From positions 64,001 through 108,198 of IMG/VR virus record IMGVR_UViG_3300005527_000046: a DNA stretch of 44,198 nucleotides. The stretch is one strand, 5' to 3'. The notes beneath the pieces were generated by a model, which saw only the letters and a list, made by a program, of their open reading frames with translations, did not search any database and was not told where the DNA came from. The translations under genes and the position numbers were made by a program. Of this stretch, positions 10,021-19,241 are shown one piece after another (position 1 is the first letter of the stretch; every line of letters begins with the position of its first letter). This DNA comes from a virus.

Positions 10021-11065
10021 TTATTGTTACCTCATTTGGCTTTAATAAATATTCATTTATAAGAGGTGAAATATTAGTTGTAGGCTTTGTTATCTTGTTT
10101 CTATAACCTGTATAAGAAGATATAAAACTAGATAGTTCATTAATAATTAAAGTTTCACCAATAGATAAATTACTAAAGTAAATGTTTACTGCTTGTTTAA
10201 TATTATTAGAAATAGTAGTTATACTATCAGATATAAATGAATCAATTATTACATCAATTGATAAATCTATAGACTGATACTGAATAGGTTTAATTAATAA
10301 GAGTACTCCTAGTGGTTTGATCTCTTCTAGTTTATTTGACAGCAAATCAATAGTTAACTGATCAGAAGTATTTATATATACTGATGTATATCCAGCAGCA
10401 GGCCTTCCTTCAACAAAGTAAACATCACTTACATAATTTTGAATGATTGCTTTTATAGTAGGTAAAGTAACTACTCCTTTATTATTAATATATGTACTAA
10501 GTCTACTTCTTAGATTTTCATCACTCTCACTAGAAGATCCACCAGAAAGATATCCAACAATTTGATTATCTGTGTTTCTAAACTCTCCAACAACTATTGT
10601 TAGTTGAGGAAAATTAGGACTAGTTAAAGATACTTGTGAGAATAAATTTGCATCAAATGATTTAGTAATTGATACAATAGGAACTGTTATCTCTTTATTA
10701 AGTGGAATATTTACAGCCTTGGTAGTCTGAAAAGTTAAGAAGCCATTATTAGTTTGTAATAAAGTTCCAATGGGAATACTTAGTTGTGTTGATGATTTAA
10801 TAATAACTGAACCAAAAGCACTTGTTCCTGCTCTTCTAACTAATCCATAGTTATTTGCATATAAGTCCAATTGAGTTCCAGACACTGTTGATACTAGTTT
10901 TGTATCTATAATTTGTTGGATGACTTGTTCTTGATTAAAGCAAGTTAAAGCCATGCCTCTCATAAGAACATATAAGTTACCTGTGTTGTTTGCTGCAGTT
11001 TCTAATGGTGTGTCTCTAAACTGAATTTTTATATCTTCTAATATTTGTTCTACTGTTCTAGACAT
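10004..11065 (-). CDS. Baseplate J-like wedge protein
   Basis: The 353-residue protein shows the Baseplate_J (P2 gpJ / T4 gp6-related) plan. The N-terminus is helical and is followed by SGTQLDLYANNYGLVRRAGT (residues 62-81), matching the family's 'G..LD..a...Gl.R..g'. A beta domain with IPIGTLLQTNNG follows, then the diagnostic GGSSSESDENLRSRL stretch near 175-189. This family makes the wedge ring that links hub and fibres and triggers contraction. AAAGGA about 12 nt before the ATG is a recognisable Shine-Dalgarno, one of few here. It overlaps the gp25-like gene upstream by 8 nt, as in many contractile phages. Confidence 0.9.
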   Translation of the reverse strand: MSRTVEQILEDIKIQFRDTPLETAANNTGNLYVLMRGMALTCFNQEQVIQQIIDTKLVSTVSGTQLDLYANNYGLVRRAGTSAFGSVIIKSSTQLSIPIGTLLQTNNGFLTFQTTKAVNIPLNKEITVPIVSITKSFDANLFSQVSLTSPNFPQLTIVVGEFRNTDNQIVGYLSGGSSSESDENLRSRLSTYINNKGVVTLPTIKAIIQNYVSDVYFVEGRPAAGYTSVYINTSDQLTIDLLSNKLEEIKPLGVLLLIKPIQYQSIDLSIDVIIDSFISDSITTISNNIKQAVNIYFSNLSIGETLIINELSSFISSYTGYRNKITKPTTNISPLINEYLLKPNEVTINVKSK

Positions 11066-11417
11066 TTATATTTATCCTTTGTTGAGTATTATCTGTATAG
11101 GTAATTAAATAGTTTATTGTTGATAAAGAGTCTAAAGATGCTTCTAAATTGCTAATTGGTATATTTACAAAGCTTGTTGCATCTTTTACATCAGAGCTAA
11201 TATTAGCTAATAAACTATTGTTTATATTTTCTCTAATCTTATAGTATACTGCATTTCCATATGTCTCATTTATATATGTACTGGGGCTATATTCAACTGC
11301 TATATAACCTTTAGGAGTTATAACACCCTTCTCAAATAAACTGCCAGGCGTTAGTTCTAATATTAAATCTCCATTAATATCTAGCTCTATATCACTAGAA
11401 CCTTTTATGTCATACAT
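11058..11417 (-). CDS. gp25-like baseplate wedge protein
   Basis: This 119-residue protein has the size and layout of the T4 gp25 / P2 gpW wedge family: an N-terminal DIELDINGDLIL strand pair, a middle GNAVYYKIRENINNSLL helix, and a C-terminal domain ending in short strands (LITYTDNTQQRININV). It lies immediately before the Baseplate_J gene with an 8-nt overlap, the conserved gene order of these two wedge proteins. GAGG lies about seven bases before the ATG. Sequence similarity by eye is weak, so the assignment rests largely on order, length and fold-like pattern. It could alternatively be an unrelated small baseplate protein. Confidence 0.6.
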   Translation of the reverse strand: MYDIKGSSDIELDINGDLILELTPGSLFEKGVITPKGYIAVEYSPSTYINETYGNAVYYKIRENINNSLLANISSDVKDATSFVNIPISNLEASLDSLSTINYLITYTDNTQQRININV

Positions 11418-11426
11418 TTGCTGCCT

Positions 11427-11780
11427 CTATATTAATTTATATGCTGACTGAGGAAAGTTGATATGTACTTGTTTCTCTCCTTTTGTTAGACCTATAGTTA
11501 TTGTCTGATTATCAACAACATATAAGCCATTTTTGTAGGATATATCTACTGTGTAGTAACCTTTTACTATCTTATAATTAATAGGTATTATCCTTGGTTC
11601 TGTAGAAGTAATAATTGATTCTTCATCATAAATTAGTAATGGGTTATTACATTTAACCCACTCTAATAAAGGATTTATATCAGAGTAAGTGATCTTTATT
11701 TGCATGTTATCAGCTTGTTTTATTGCTGTTAAATATATGGCAAATCCTTCAGTTATATATTTTGTAGCTGGTATAAACAT
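11427..11780 (-). CDS. Small unrecognised baseplate-region protein
   Basis: The 117-residue product starts MFIPATKYITEG and is predicted beta-rich (many alternating hydrophobic and polar residues, for example LYVVDNQTITIGL), without a signal peptide, membrane segment or catalytic motif. It lies between the 1,055-residue protein and the gp25-like gene, nine bases before the latter, so it is co-transcribed with baseplate genes. A role as a small hub or wedge adapter is inferred from position only. Confidence 0.55.
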   Translation of the reverse strand: MFIPATKYITEGFAIYLTAIKQADNMQIKITYSDINPLLEWVKCNNPLLIYDEESIITSTEPRIIPINYKIVKGYYTVDISYKNGLYVVDNQTITIGLTKGEKQVHINFPQSAYKLI

Positions 11781-11791
11781 TGTTGTTTTTC

Positions 11792-14700
11792 TTATAATAA
11801 AATGTATGAATCTAATACATAAGGAATAAGTCTATTTCCTATATCATTAGTTGTATATTGATAAAGAGAACCGCTTATTGTATCTTCTAAGACTAAGTCA
11901 ATACTTGGATCATTAATTACTGCTGTATAAACATCATTAAGTTTGTTGGATATTCTGTACTCTAATACATTTGATGTAAATTGAGAACTTAATTTATATG
12001 GCGCTAATACCTTATTTGTTATTCTGTCAGTATAATATTCTGAATATATGTTTACATAATTACCTATATTTGGGAGAGGATTATTATTAAACTTAATTAG
12101 ATTTTTATTAGATAGTTTAAATTTAATATATGTAATACCAATTTCTGTAATATCTATTGTCGCTTCTTCAGCAGTTAAAGAAAACACTTGACCACAATTA
12201 GAAGGTGTTATATTTAATACTTCTTTTCTCTTAACTGGATCAACTGTTTGTATTATTCTAGGTAAGTAGTCAATTATATCTTGTAGATCTGAATTAGATA
12301 TGTTTTGTAAAAAGGTATCCTGTTGTTTTAGAGAATCAATACAACCTAATAACTTTGCTAATTCATCTAATAAAGGAATTCCAATACCTGTTAAAGATGT
12401 AAAAATAGATCCAACAACTGAGTAGATATCTTGATCAGTTATGTTTTTCTTACTTATTAAGCCTAATACTTTAGATGCAATTGCTGTCCCTTGTGAACTC
12501 AGTACATTACTTATTCCAGGAATGCTTAATAAAGAAGAATAGTTTCCTTGTTGTACCTCATTATAGATGCTCATTGCTTGTTGTGCATAACTAATATAAC
12601 CACTTACATCTCCTCCAACTAAGGCTGCTAATCTAGTTGCATACTGCTCAGGAGTTGTTATTCTACCTGCTACTATGTCTTGAGTTAAAGATAAAGCAGA
12701 TTGTATACTAGAGTCTGGTATAGCTTGTTTAATAATATCAACATACTGGTTGTTTAATAATTCTGATATACCTGATATTTGTTCATTGTCTATTAATTCA
12801 TCGCCAAAACTAATATCACTATCTGTAATACTTTCTGGTTTAAACCAGTCTTCAGTTGTTTCACTAATTACTTCAGGTGATTGATTAGCTAAGTTTAAAG
12901 CTGTAAGAACATCAAGTATTCCCTGTCCTGGTGTTGGTGGAGTTTTTCCTATGCCAATTGCTGAAGATAAAGAACTTGATATATCATCTTGTATATTAGG
13001 TGGTTGTTGACCGCCAACTCCTTTAGGTCTTAAGGTGTTTAGAAAAGTATTGATCTGTTCAATATAACTTTTATTTTTTAATATATCTAATACTGTTTTT
13101 GAGTAGTTAGCTGAGTTATTAGTTATCTCTTGTTGTAAGTTTTTGCCAAATACATCTACTATAGAAGAAGCTTTTACAAAGTCAGTATAATTATCTTTTA
13201 TAAAACCTCTTTGACTTGTATTAAAGAAGTTAATGACTTCTGATTGTTGTAAAGCAGTTATACTTTTTACTGATTCTGTTAAAGACTGTGCAGGAGTTAT
13301 TTGACTTACATCAGAGGTAGTAACAGTTGTTGTAGTTTTATCAATAGGTCCTTCAGGAGGATCAAATACCTTATGCAATAATCCTAATCTAGCTCCATTA
13401 GTTACAGCCTTTCTATTTGTAAAGACTGTTTCTTTGGTATCTTTATCTGTCTTTGTAGTAGGTGTTGTTGTAACATCCCTATCTTTATGAGTGGACTTTA
13501 CTCCTTTTACAGCTTTGGGTTCTTGGGCTTCTGTACTGGAATCTTCTAATGCAACAGGATTATCAATTGATCCTTTGTCTTGTATAACAAGAGGATCTTC
13601 TAAAGATATTAAGATGTCTTCTTCTGGGCCATCTGATTGTTCCTCAGAAGGTCCATCAGGATTGGTTTCACTGTCTCCACCACCTTCTTCTAATCCTCCT
13701 GTGCCTAGATCTATAACATTTGCAAAGGGTAAACATTTAGCTAAAAAGTCTGCTAAACTTCCAAATGGAAACTCTGGAAGTTCTGGTATATCAATAGTTA
13801 TAGCAGGTAATTGTTCAGCTAAAAATGGAATTAAAGGGGCTATTCCTGTGCCAGCTAATATACCAAAAGGGTTGATGCTTATACCTACATTTCTATTGCC
13901 AGTGTAGGTAGTTCCATCACTAGATAGAGTGCTTTGAGTTTTACTTTGTATTGTAGTTGTTGTTGAATTTAATGCTGTATCTACAGAGGTGACACCAAAT
14001 TTAGCTACAGTTGCACCATATGTGTCAGCTTGATTAGCAATAGTTCCAGGAGTACTAGTTGTTATATTTCCTGTAGATAATATCTTAATACTACCTCCAG
14101 TATTTAAGTCTGATATAGGATTACTTATGTCATCAGTGCTAGCTCCAGAAGCTACATCTTCCTTATTTGTTTGTCCAGCACCAATTATTAAATCACTTTG
14201 AGTTATTAAACTTGTGCTTCCTTTACTGCCAAACAAGCTACTTTCAGATGTAAGTGTTGTGTGAGTATTGCTATATTGATTCTGTTCACTTGCAACTACT
14301 TGATGATCCTCTGTTGCTGTAGCTTTATTAGACTTAGAAGCAATTGAAGTTGTGTTAGTAACTGCACTATGTTTATTACTTAAAGACTTTAATTCTTGAT
14401 CACTAACTAATATTCTTTCCTTAGTCTTAGTAAAATCTGTATCACTAAAATTTATAGAGGTTGCTGCATTTGTTACACTTACATTAGTAGTAGTACTAAT
14501 AGAAGGACTTTTAGTTGATATACCCATATCTGCTGTTGTATTAATAGCGCCTGTAACAGTATTAACAGCAGTAGTACTTATAAAATTAATTGCTCCACTA
14601 TAATTAGTTATCTCTGTCATTGCAGCAGCACTAGCAGCAAAGTCTTTTACACCTTCTGTTACTTTCTTAGAAGAGTCTTTGAAAGCAGCAGAATCAGGCG

Positions 14701-14959
14701 CTGCCTTTTTAGTAGCATCAACAACTTTCTTATCCGCTTTAACTTTAGTAGATGTTTCTTTTACATCTTTTACTATTTCAGATGCATTGTTTTCTATTGT
14801 TGATAGCCACTCCTTAGAAGAATGAAGTAAGAAGTTATCATATGTAACATTACTCTTTTCTTGGGTTGTAGCAGATGTGTTATCAGATGCTTTAGTTACT
14901 TCATTATAAACCGTTCCATCAAAGGTTATTTCACTTAAATCATTAAAGTTTATTGTCAT
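11792..14959 (-). CDS. Large Ser/Thr-rich baseplate-central protein
   Basis: The 1,055-residue product has three zones. Residues about 1-350 are Ser/Thr/Ala/Asn-rich with stretches such as GGSIKILSTGNITTSTPG, resembling the repetitive strands of spike beta-helices. Around 380-500 it turns Pro/Gly/acid-rich with ELPEFP and a long Glu/Asp tract, probably a flexible linker. The remaining half is helical, with hydrophobic stretches such as AALVGGDVSGYISYAQQAM. It overlaps the preceding gene by 17 nt. The zone near 560-1,055 is compatible with a short tape-measure or hub protein, but no long continuous coiled coil is present. I do not assign a function beyond baseplate/tail interior. Confidence 0.6.
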   Translation of the reverse strand: MTINFNDLSEITFDGTVYNEVTKASDNTSATTQEKSNVTYDNFLLHSSKEWLSTIENNASEIVKDVKETSTKVKADKKVVDATKKAAPDSAAFKDSSKKVTEGVKDFAASAAAMTEITNYSGAINFISTTAVNTVTGAINTTADMGISTKSPSISTTTNVSVTNAATSINFSDTDFTKTKERILVSDQELKSLSNKHSAVTNTTSIASKSNKATATEDHQVVASEQNQYSNTHTTLTSESSLFGSKGSTSLITQSDLIIGAGQTNKEDVASGASTDDISNPISDLNTGGSIKILSTGNITTSTPGTIANQADTYGATVAKFGVTSVDTALNSTTTTIQSKTQSTLSSDGTTYTGNRNVGISINPFGILAGTGIAPLIPFLAEQLPAITIDIPELPEFPFGSLADFLAKCLPFANVIDLGTGGLEEGGGDSETNPDGPSEEQSDGPEEDILISLEDPLVIQDKGSIDNPVALEDSSTEAQEPKAVKGVKSTHKDRDVTTTPTTKTDKDTKETVFTNRKAVTNGARLGLLHKVFDPPEGPIDKTTTTVTTSDVSQITPAQSLTESVKSITALQQSEVINFFNTSQRGFIKDNYTDFVKASSIVDVFGKNLQQEITNNSANYSKTVLDILKNKSYIEQINTFLNTLRPKGVGGQQPPNIQDDISSSLSSAIGIGKTPPTPGQGILDVLTALNLANQSPEVISETTEDWFKPESITDSDISFGDELIDNEQISGISELLNNQYVDIIKQAIPDSSIQSALSLTQDIVAGRITTPEQYATRLAALVGGDVSGYISYAQQAMSIYNEVQQGNYSSLLSIPGISNVLSSQGTAIASKVLGLISKKNITDQDIYSVVGSIFTSLTGIGIPLLDELAKLLGCIDSLKQQDTFLQNISNSDLQDIIDYLPRIIQTVDPVKRKEVLNITPSNCGQVFSLTAEEATIDITEIGITYIKFKLSNKNLIKFNNNPLPNIGNYVNIYSEYYTDRITNKVLAPYKLSSQFTSNVLEYRISNKLNDVYTAVINDPSIDLVLEDTISGSLYQYTTNDIGNRLIPYVLDSYILL

Positions 14960-15974
14960 ATTGTTCTATCTCATTTGTTGTAATCATTGCTAACTTTTCT
15001 CCAATACTTGAAGTTAGAGGACTAAATAATAGTAATGATGTAGCTTTATCAATTAAGTCTTCTATTCTTGTTGCATTGTTTACATAATCTATATTACATA
15101 AATAATGCGCTCTTCTTATAAGAGTTGAAGCTAGTAAAACAATAAGAGTATGTATTCCTCCTGGTCCTAATAATGCTTCATTGTAGTCATATAAAAGTTT
15201 AATTGGATCAATATAAGTCTCTTCTAGTGGTATAACTCCTATCAATTCAGGTATCTTATCTTCTTGAACTGCCTTATATATTTCCTGTAAGAAGTACATA
15301 TAATTAGTAGATAAGATTTGGAATATTAGTTCAATATGCTGATCTTTTTTAAATTGACTTAATAAGTAATTAGATCCATATTCTTTTAAATTATACTCAT
15401 TAAGTATTTTTAAATGTCTAATAACCACAGGCATTTCTGGTATCTTTCTTATAAGTTCTAATATGTAATTATATATAAATTCATCATAAAACTTATCCTC
15501 ATTTACAATAGCTTCTAATAAGTCTTTATAGTTAGGATATAGTTTTAATAGACATAAATTAGCATAATAACTTTGCTCAGAAGGACTTAAATAAGAAGCG
15601 TTTTTAGCTGTTATAAATCCCAAATAATAACCTAGTGAGCCATAACTTGTAATCCATCCCTTCTCATTATTAAACATTCTAATTGAGTGTTCTTTTATAG
15701 ATAAGACTTCCTTTGTGCCAATTGATTGTTCTCTAATATCATATATAGAAGGCTCAATTGTATTAATTATATTAAGAGTTAATAATACTTCTTCTAGCTT
15801 ATAAATAAGTTTATATATTCCAATAGTAGTTGTACTAGAATTAAATATATTAGTTAGTTTATAAATATTGTTAGCAGCTTCATTCATTGATATTGCTAAG
15901 TCAACTATAGTTGACTTTTGATCACCATTTAAATTAGTTGTGCTAATTGGTAAAACATTTATTGATTTATACAT
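14943..15974 (-). CDS. Unrecognised helical baseplate-region protein
   Basis: This 343-residue protein is mostly helical, with Leu/Ile/Tyr-rich helices across its length and no signal peptide, metal motif or catalytic motif that I can see. It starts two bases after the upstream stop (TAACAATG) and overlaps the following gene by 17 nt, so its production is tied to the 1,055-residue protein. Being between the wall-degrading enzymes and the wedge genes suggests a baseplate or chaperone-like role. There is no Shine-Dalgarno, so reinitiation from the upstream stop is a plausible way to start it. Confidence 0.55.
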   Translation of the reverse strand: MYKSINVLPISTTNLNGDQKSTIVDLAISMNEAANNIYKLTNIFNSSTTTIGIYKLIYKLEEVLLTLNIINTIEPSIYDIREQSIGTKEVLSIKEHSIRMFNNEKGWITSYGSLGYYLGFITAKNASYLSPSEQSYYANLCLLKLYPNYKDLLEAIVNEDKFYDEFIYNYILELIRKIPEMPVVIRHLKILNEYNLKEYGSNYLLSQFKKDQHIELIFQILSTNYMYFLQEIYKAVQEDKIPELIGVIPLEETYIDPIKLLYDYNEALLGPGGIHTLIVLLASTLIRRAHYLCNIDYVNNATRIEDLIDKATSLLLFSPLTSSIGEKLAMITTNEIEQYDNKL

Positions 15975-15976
15975 TG

Positions 15977-16483
15977 TTATTTAAGTTTATATGTCTTTTG
16001 ATAAAGACCCAATAAAGGATCAGCTATATTAGTGTTTAGATATATATCTATCTGTTTTAAAGCCTCATATTTATTAAAAACTACTAAACTCATATCATAT
16101 TGTTTAGGTTTAATGTCTAACAGTAAAGTTGCATCTATTTCCCATCTATTTAAATTAGCAACTAGAAATATTACATCATATACAGAATAATTGTTTTGAT
16201 ATACTACATCATTAAATAAATAATCATCTTCATCAGCCTTCATTTGTAATATATAACTAAGTACTTCTTTATACTTAGTTAATGGTGTAGTAATAAGTAA
16301 GTTAACTATAGAAGCTTTATAATCAAAGTAAACAATATTATCTACAAAGTATGTTGGAGTTAATAAAAAGTCTATTAATTGTTTCTTTTTAGGATTTAAA
16401 TTAGCTGCCCCAATTATCTTGGAAGAGTAAAAATCCCATTCAGAACAACAATTATTGAATGTGTTTGTGTCTATATAATTCAT
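15977..16483 (-). CDS. Unrecognised small protein after the lysin genes
   Basis: The 168-residue product begins MNYIDTNTFNNCCSEWDFYSSK and is mixed alpha/beta with Asp/Tyr-rich stretches and no recognised motif. The ATG at 16483 is nine bases after the TAG of the muramidase-M23 gene; no Shine-Dalgarno is present. Small proteins of similar size at this place in contractile phages often belong to the hub or LysM-adapter set, but no LysM repeat is visible here, so I leave function open. Confidence 0.55.
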   Translation of the reverse strand: MNYIDTNTFNNCCSEWDFYSSKIIGAANLNPKKKQLIDFLLTPTYFVDNIVYFDYKASIVNLLITTPLTKYKEVLSYILQMKADEDDYLFNDVVYQNNYSVYDVIFLVANLNRWEIDATLLLDIKPKQYDMSLVVFNKYEALKQIDIYLNTNIADPLLGLYQKTYKLK

Positions 16484-16492
16484 ATGTTTAGG

Positions 16493-17638
16493 CTAAAAGG
16501 TCATACATGATTGTGGATCTATAGGATTCCCTCCTATTCTTATTTCAAAGTGAAGGTGAGGTCCTGTAGATCTTCCTGTAGTTCCACAATCTCCAATTTG
16601 CTGTCCTACTGTTACAGTTTGTCCTACACTGCATTTAATTTTATCTAAGTGTGCATATCTAGTTTCTATATTTTCTGGACTTATTATAATTACTAAATTA
16701 CCATAACCTCCATCATTCCAACTAGCATAATCTACTTTACCATTGCTAGCTGCATATACTGGTGTTCCAATAGGTGCAGCTAAATCAGTTCCTGCATGTA
16801 ATCTTCCCCATCTCTGTCCAAACCCAGAGCTAATTGTATATTCTTTCATAGGATTTCTAAGGCTAGAACATTGAGCTGTACCTTGAGCATTAACAGAAAA
16901 ACCAACACTGTTATTAGTTGCATTAGACGCTCTAACAGTTCCACCATTAGTATTAGGTCCTGTTATTGGTTGAACTGGCCCAGTTATTTTACAGCCGGGA
17001 TTACTTATTTGAAAGTTTGCTCTATATAAGTCTTCTTCTTTTATTGGTGGACAATTAATATCAGAGAAGTTGGCAGATGAATATGGTGATAAACCTGTTA
17101 AGGCAAAGGCAGCTCCAGTATTTGCTATTGGTGAATTATCATTAACAATAGGTCCTTTTGGTAGTGTTGTACCTTTTAAACTATTAACTAAATTGCAGAA
17201 GCCTTGTGCATCATATTTACTTCCTTGTCCTCCATATCTAAAGTTAGAAGATGAGTCTGGTAATGATGCCCATTCATAAGAGTTATTATCTAATGTTGCT
17301 ATACAATTACCAGCTATAACATCATTTAATGTGCCTCTATAATCAAGTAAGTATATTGCAGCTATATCTTGATCTCTAGGTTCTCTAATATCTAAAGGTC
17401 CTATTGCTGGTAGTATAGTACCATTCCAAGTATTTGGCATAAATTGATATCTACCAAAAGCAGCAGTAACCCCTCCACTAAATACTGTATCTGGATGAGC
17501 ACTACTTGAAGGTATATGAACAACACCTCCTTGAGCAGTGTAATATGTAGGAGCTTCAACAGAACTAATAGCATTTAAATAGGCTACTACATTTGCATTA
17601 CTTAAAAGCTGTCTATAATATTCCTTGTCTTTTGCCAT
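16493..17638 (-). CDS. Tail lysin: muramidase plus M23 endopeptidase fusion
   Basis: The 381-residue protein joins two wall-cutting domains. Residues about 15-155 resemble the phage muramidase family of COG4678: YLNAISSVE with a candidate catalytic E28, then AAFGRYQFMPNTW, then EPRDQDIAAIYLL and YEWASLP. A Gly/Asn/Ser linker (about 160-260) leads to an M23 domain at 261-375 with zinc ligands H281, D285 (HAGTDLAAP) and H363 and catalytic H330 (YAHLDK); the HLHFE signature is at 361-365. The first domain should cut glycan, the second the peptide stem. It has no signal peptide and follows the amidase with TAATG coupling, directly after the spike, so it is best read as a tail-borne entry enzyme, although lysis use is possible. 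Confidence 0.92.
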   Translation of the reverse strand: MAKDKEYYRQLLSNANVVAYLNAISSVEAPTYYTAQGGVVHIPSSSAHPDTVFSGGVTAAFGRYQFMPNTWNGTILPAIGPLDIREPRDQDIAAIYLLDYRGTLNDVIAGNCIATLDNNSYEWASLPDSSSNFRYGGQGSKYDAQGFCNLVNSLKGTTLPKGPIVNDNSPIANTGAAFALTGLSPYSSANFSDINCPPIKEEDLYRANFQISNPGCKITGPVQPITGPNTNGGTVRASNATNNSVGFSVNAQGTAQCSSLRNPMKEYTISSGFGQRWGRLHAGTDLAAPIGTPVYAASNGKVDYASWNDGGYGNLVIIISPENIETRYAHLDKIKCSVGQTVTVGQQIGDCGTTGRSTGPHLHFEIRIGGNPIDPQSCMTF

Positions 17639-18051
17639 TATTCTAGTCCTGTATATATTGTCTTGTTAGGTATAAACTTATTAAAAGCTTTTATTAGTTT
17701 ATCTCTATCTATTAGTTCTAAGTCTGTTGATGGTGATATATCTGAATGAGTATATGTATCATTTAACTTAACATCTAAGTTAGATAATAAATAACCAATA
17801 GACATATATTGTTGATCTGTTAAACTTCCATCAGTAGATTCTAAACATATCTGATAAGCATATTTATCAACGGAATCAATACCCTCTATTTGACAGTTGG
17901 CACATGCTAATGCTTGTCTACTAGAAGGCACTAAATATGTAATATCTCCTAACTTATTTATAAAAGCATGATAACTATAAGATGCCGTTGAAATTGCTTC
18001 TAAGAAAGAAGCTGCTTCTGTTGTTGTTTGATGTAGTACTACTACTAACAT
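17638..18051 (-). CDS. N-acetylmuramoyl-L-alanine amidase (Amidase_2 type)
   Basis: The 137-residue protein is a bare catalytic domain of the zinc amidase_2 family. It starts LVVVLHQT with ligand H7, continues YSYHAFINKLGDITYLVP (the family's 'YHfvI..dG.iyq.vp'), then RQALACANC, and ends with THSDISPSTDLELID giving H102 and D110 as the remaining zinc ligands. The reaction cuts the bond between N-acetylmuramic acid and L-alanine. It shares TAATG junctions with the spike gene before it and the muramidase-M23 gene after it, so the three are translationally linked. There is no wall-binding domain or signal peptide; it may ride on the baseplate or work with a holin not visible here. Confidence 0.88.
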   Translation of the reverse strand: MLVVVLHQTTTEAASFLEAISTASYSYHAFINKLGDITYLVPSSRQALACANCQIEGIDSVDKYAYQICLESTDGSLTDQQYMSIGYLLSNLDVKLNDTYTHSDISPSTDLELIDRDKLIKAFNKFIPNKTIYTGLE

Positions 18052-19241
18052 TATCCTTGTCCTTTAAATACTTTATATTTAGGGTCTGCTAATATCTTAT
18101 CAATTAAGTTTTGATTAATAGTTCTTTCACCACTTAATCCCTCTTTTAGTTTATAAAACAAATACATAGACTGTATTGCTTCAGGTATTTGAGTGTCTTT
18201 TAATTGATTATTCCATTGACTATAATTAATAAATTTTATAACTTCTTCATTGGATAGGGTTGTTCTTGCTTCTGAGGTATTTGTAGCTAATGTGGTTTCT
18301 TTAGGTTTGTAATCAGTAGGTACTTTTACTCCACTTACAATATTATTAGCAGCAGTTAAAGCTGTTACTGCTTGTTTAGTTGAGGTTGCTTTAGCATTAC
18401 ATTTTTTAGCACTTTCTAAGGACAGTTCATGTATCTTTTGATGTTGTTCTGCTCTATACTTAGCTGTTATAAGACTGTTACTATTTCTAGGACTATCTCC
18501 AATTTCTTTTAGTTTATTAGCGGCATCTAATGCAACCTTAGCTATCTTTGATGCTTTAGCACATTCATCTTCTTTGTCTGCAACTACAACATGATAGTAA
18601 CTACCATTAATATATTTATATTCTAACCCTCTAAAATAAGTTCCTTTATCTCCTAAGCCTGAGTCTAATTCAATTGAATTAGGTAGTGATTGCTCTTGGA
18701 CAAGTTTAGTTCTATCTTGTGATGAATTAATAATATCTGTATTTTTATATGTATCTTTATCCATCTGAGTCGCTCCAATTGCAATTTTATATGCAGATGG
18801 ATTCTGTGCTCTGTCTGGATTTATAATTGGTTGTGGTGCATAAGAATCATCAGACTGTAGCTTTCTAAGTGCTGTTCTCTTTGTATCTTTACCCATTAGT
18901 TCTTCCATGTTTCCTGGAAGAGAGATGGCACCTAATATAATTACATTGTCAAAGCCATTATATAAACAACTTACAACTACGGCATCTCCAACTTTATATG
19001 TTGCATATTCTCCAACACCATTACCAGAAAAACTTGTTGTTATTGGTATACAACCTTTAGCAACAAAGTTATTCATATTATGAATTAATACATCATATCT
19101 TTGTATTAATCCACTTTGATATTCTCCATCTTGGGAGAGATTAACTATCTCTCCCATGGCTATCCAGTTGCTCTGTACAGCCTCATATCCTTTGATATTG
19201 GTAAAGTATCCACCAGGATTAAATAGGGGGTTATCAAGCAT
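18051..19241 (-). CDS. Baseplate spike/puncturing protein with OB-fold
   Basis: Residues about 26-108 look like the gp5/gpV/VgrG-type OB domain: NWIAMGEIVNLSQDG at the first strand, YDVLIHNM, then KVGDAVVVSCLYNGFDNVIILGAI, which matches the 'GdeVlv.f.ggd...pvilG' end of that fold. Beyond it is a Lys/Ala-rich helical region (226-302) and a short C-terminal domain rather than a long beta-helix. The gene follows the hub candidate directly (stop and start adjacent) and precedes the amidase (TAATG), matching the hub-spike-lysin order of contractile tails. It should cap the tube at the hub. The pointed tip normally made by a C-terminal beta-helix is not obvious here. Confidence 0.72.
   Translation of the reverse strand: MLDNPLFNPGGYFTNIKGYEAVQSNWIAMGEIVNLSQDGEYQSGLIQRYDVLIHNMNNFVAKGCIPITTSFSGNGVGEYATYKVGDAVVVSCLYNGFDNVIILGAISLPGNMEELMGKDTKRTALRKLQSDDSYAPQPIINPDRAQNPSAYKIAIGATQMDKDTYKNTDIINSSQDRTKLVQEQSLPNSIELDSGLGDKGTYFRGLEYKYINGSYYHVVVADKEDECAKASKIAKVALDAANKLKEIGDSPRNSNSLITAKYRAEQHQKIHELSLESAKKCNAKATSTKQAVTALTAANNIVSGVKVPTDYKPKETTLATNTSEARTTLSNEEVIKFINYSQWNNQLKDTQIPEAIQSMYLFYKLKEGLSGERTINQNLIDKILADPKYKVFKGQG

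Noticed and set aside
13491-13907. Plus-strand open frame of 138 codons, Pro/Ser-rich
   Set aside because: It is antisense to the linker region of the 1,055-residue protein, has no promoter, partner or homology sign, and reflects the codon bias of the opposite strand.
626-19241. Possible stop-codon recoding (TAG or TGA) as in some gut phages
   Set aside because: TAG ends the muramidase-M23 protein directly after its expected C-terminus, and TGA ends the gene at 25,554. Neither stop is read in frame inside a recognisable domain.
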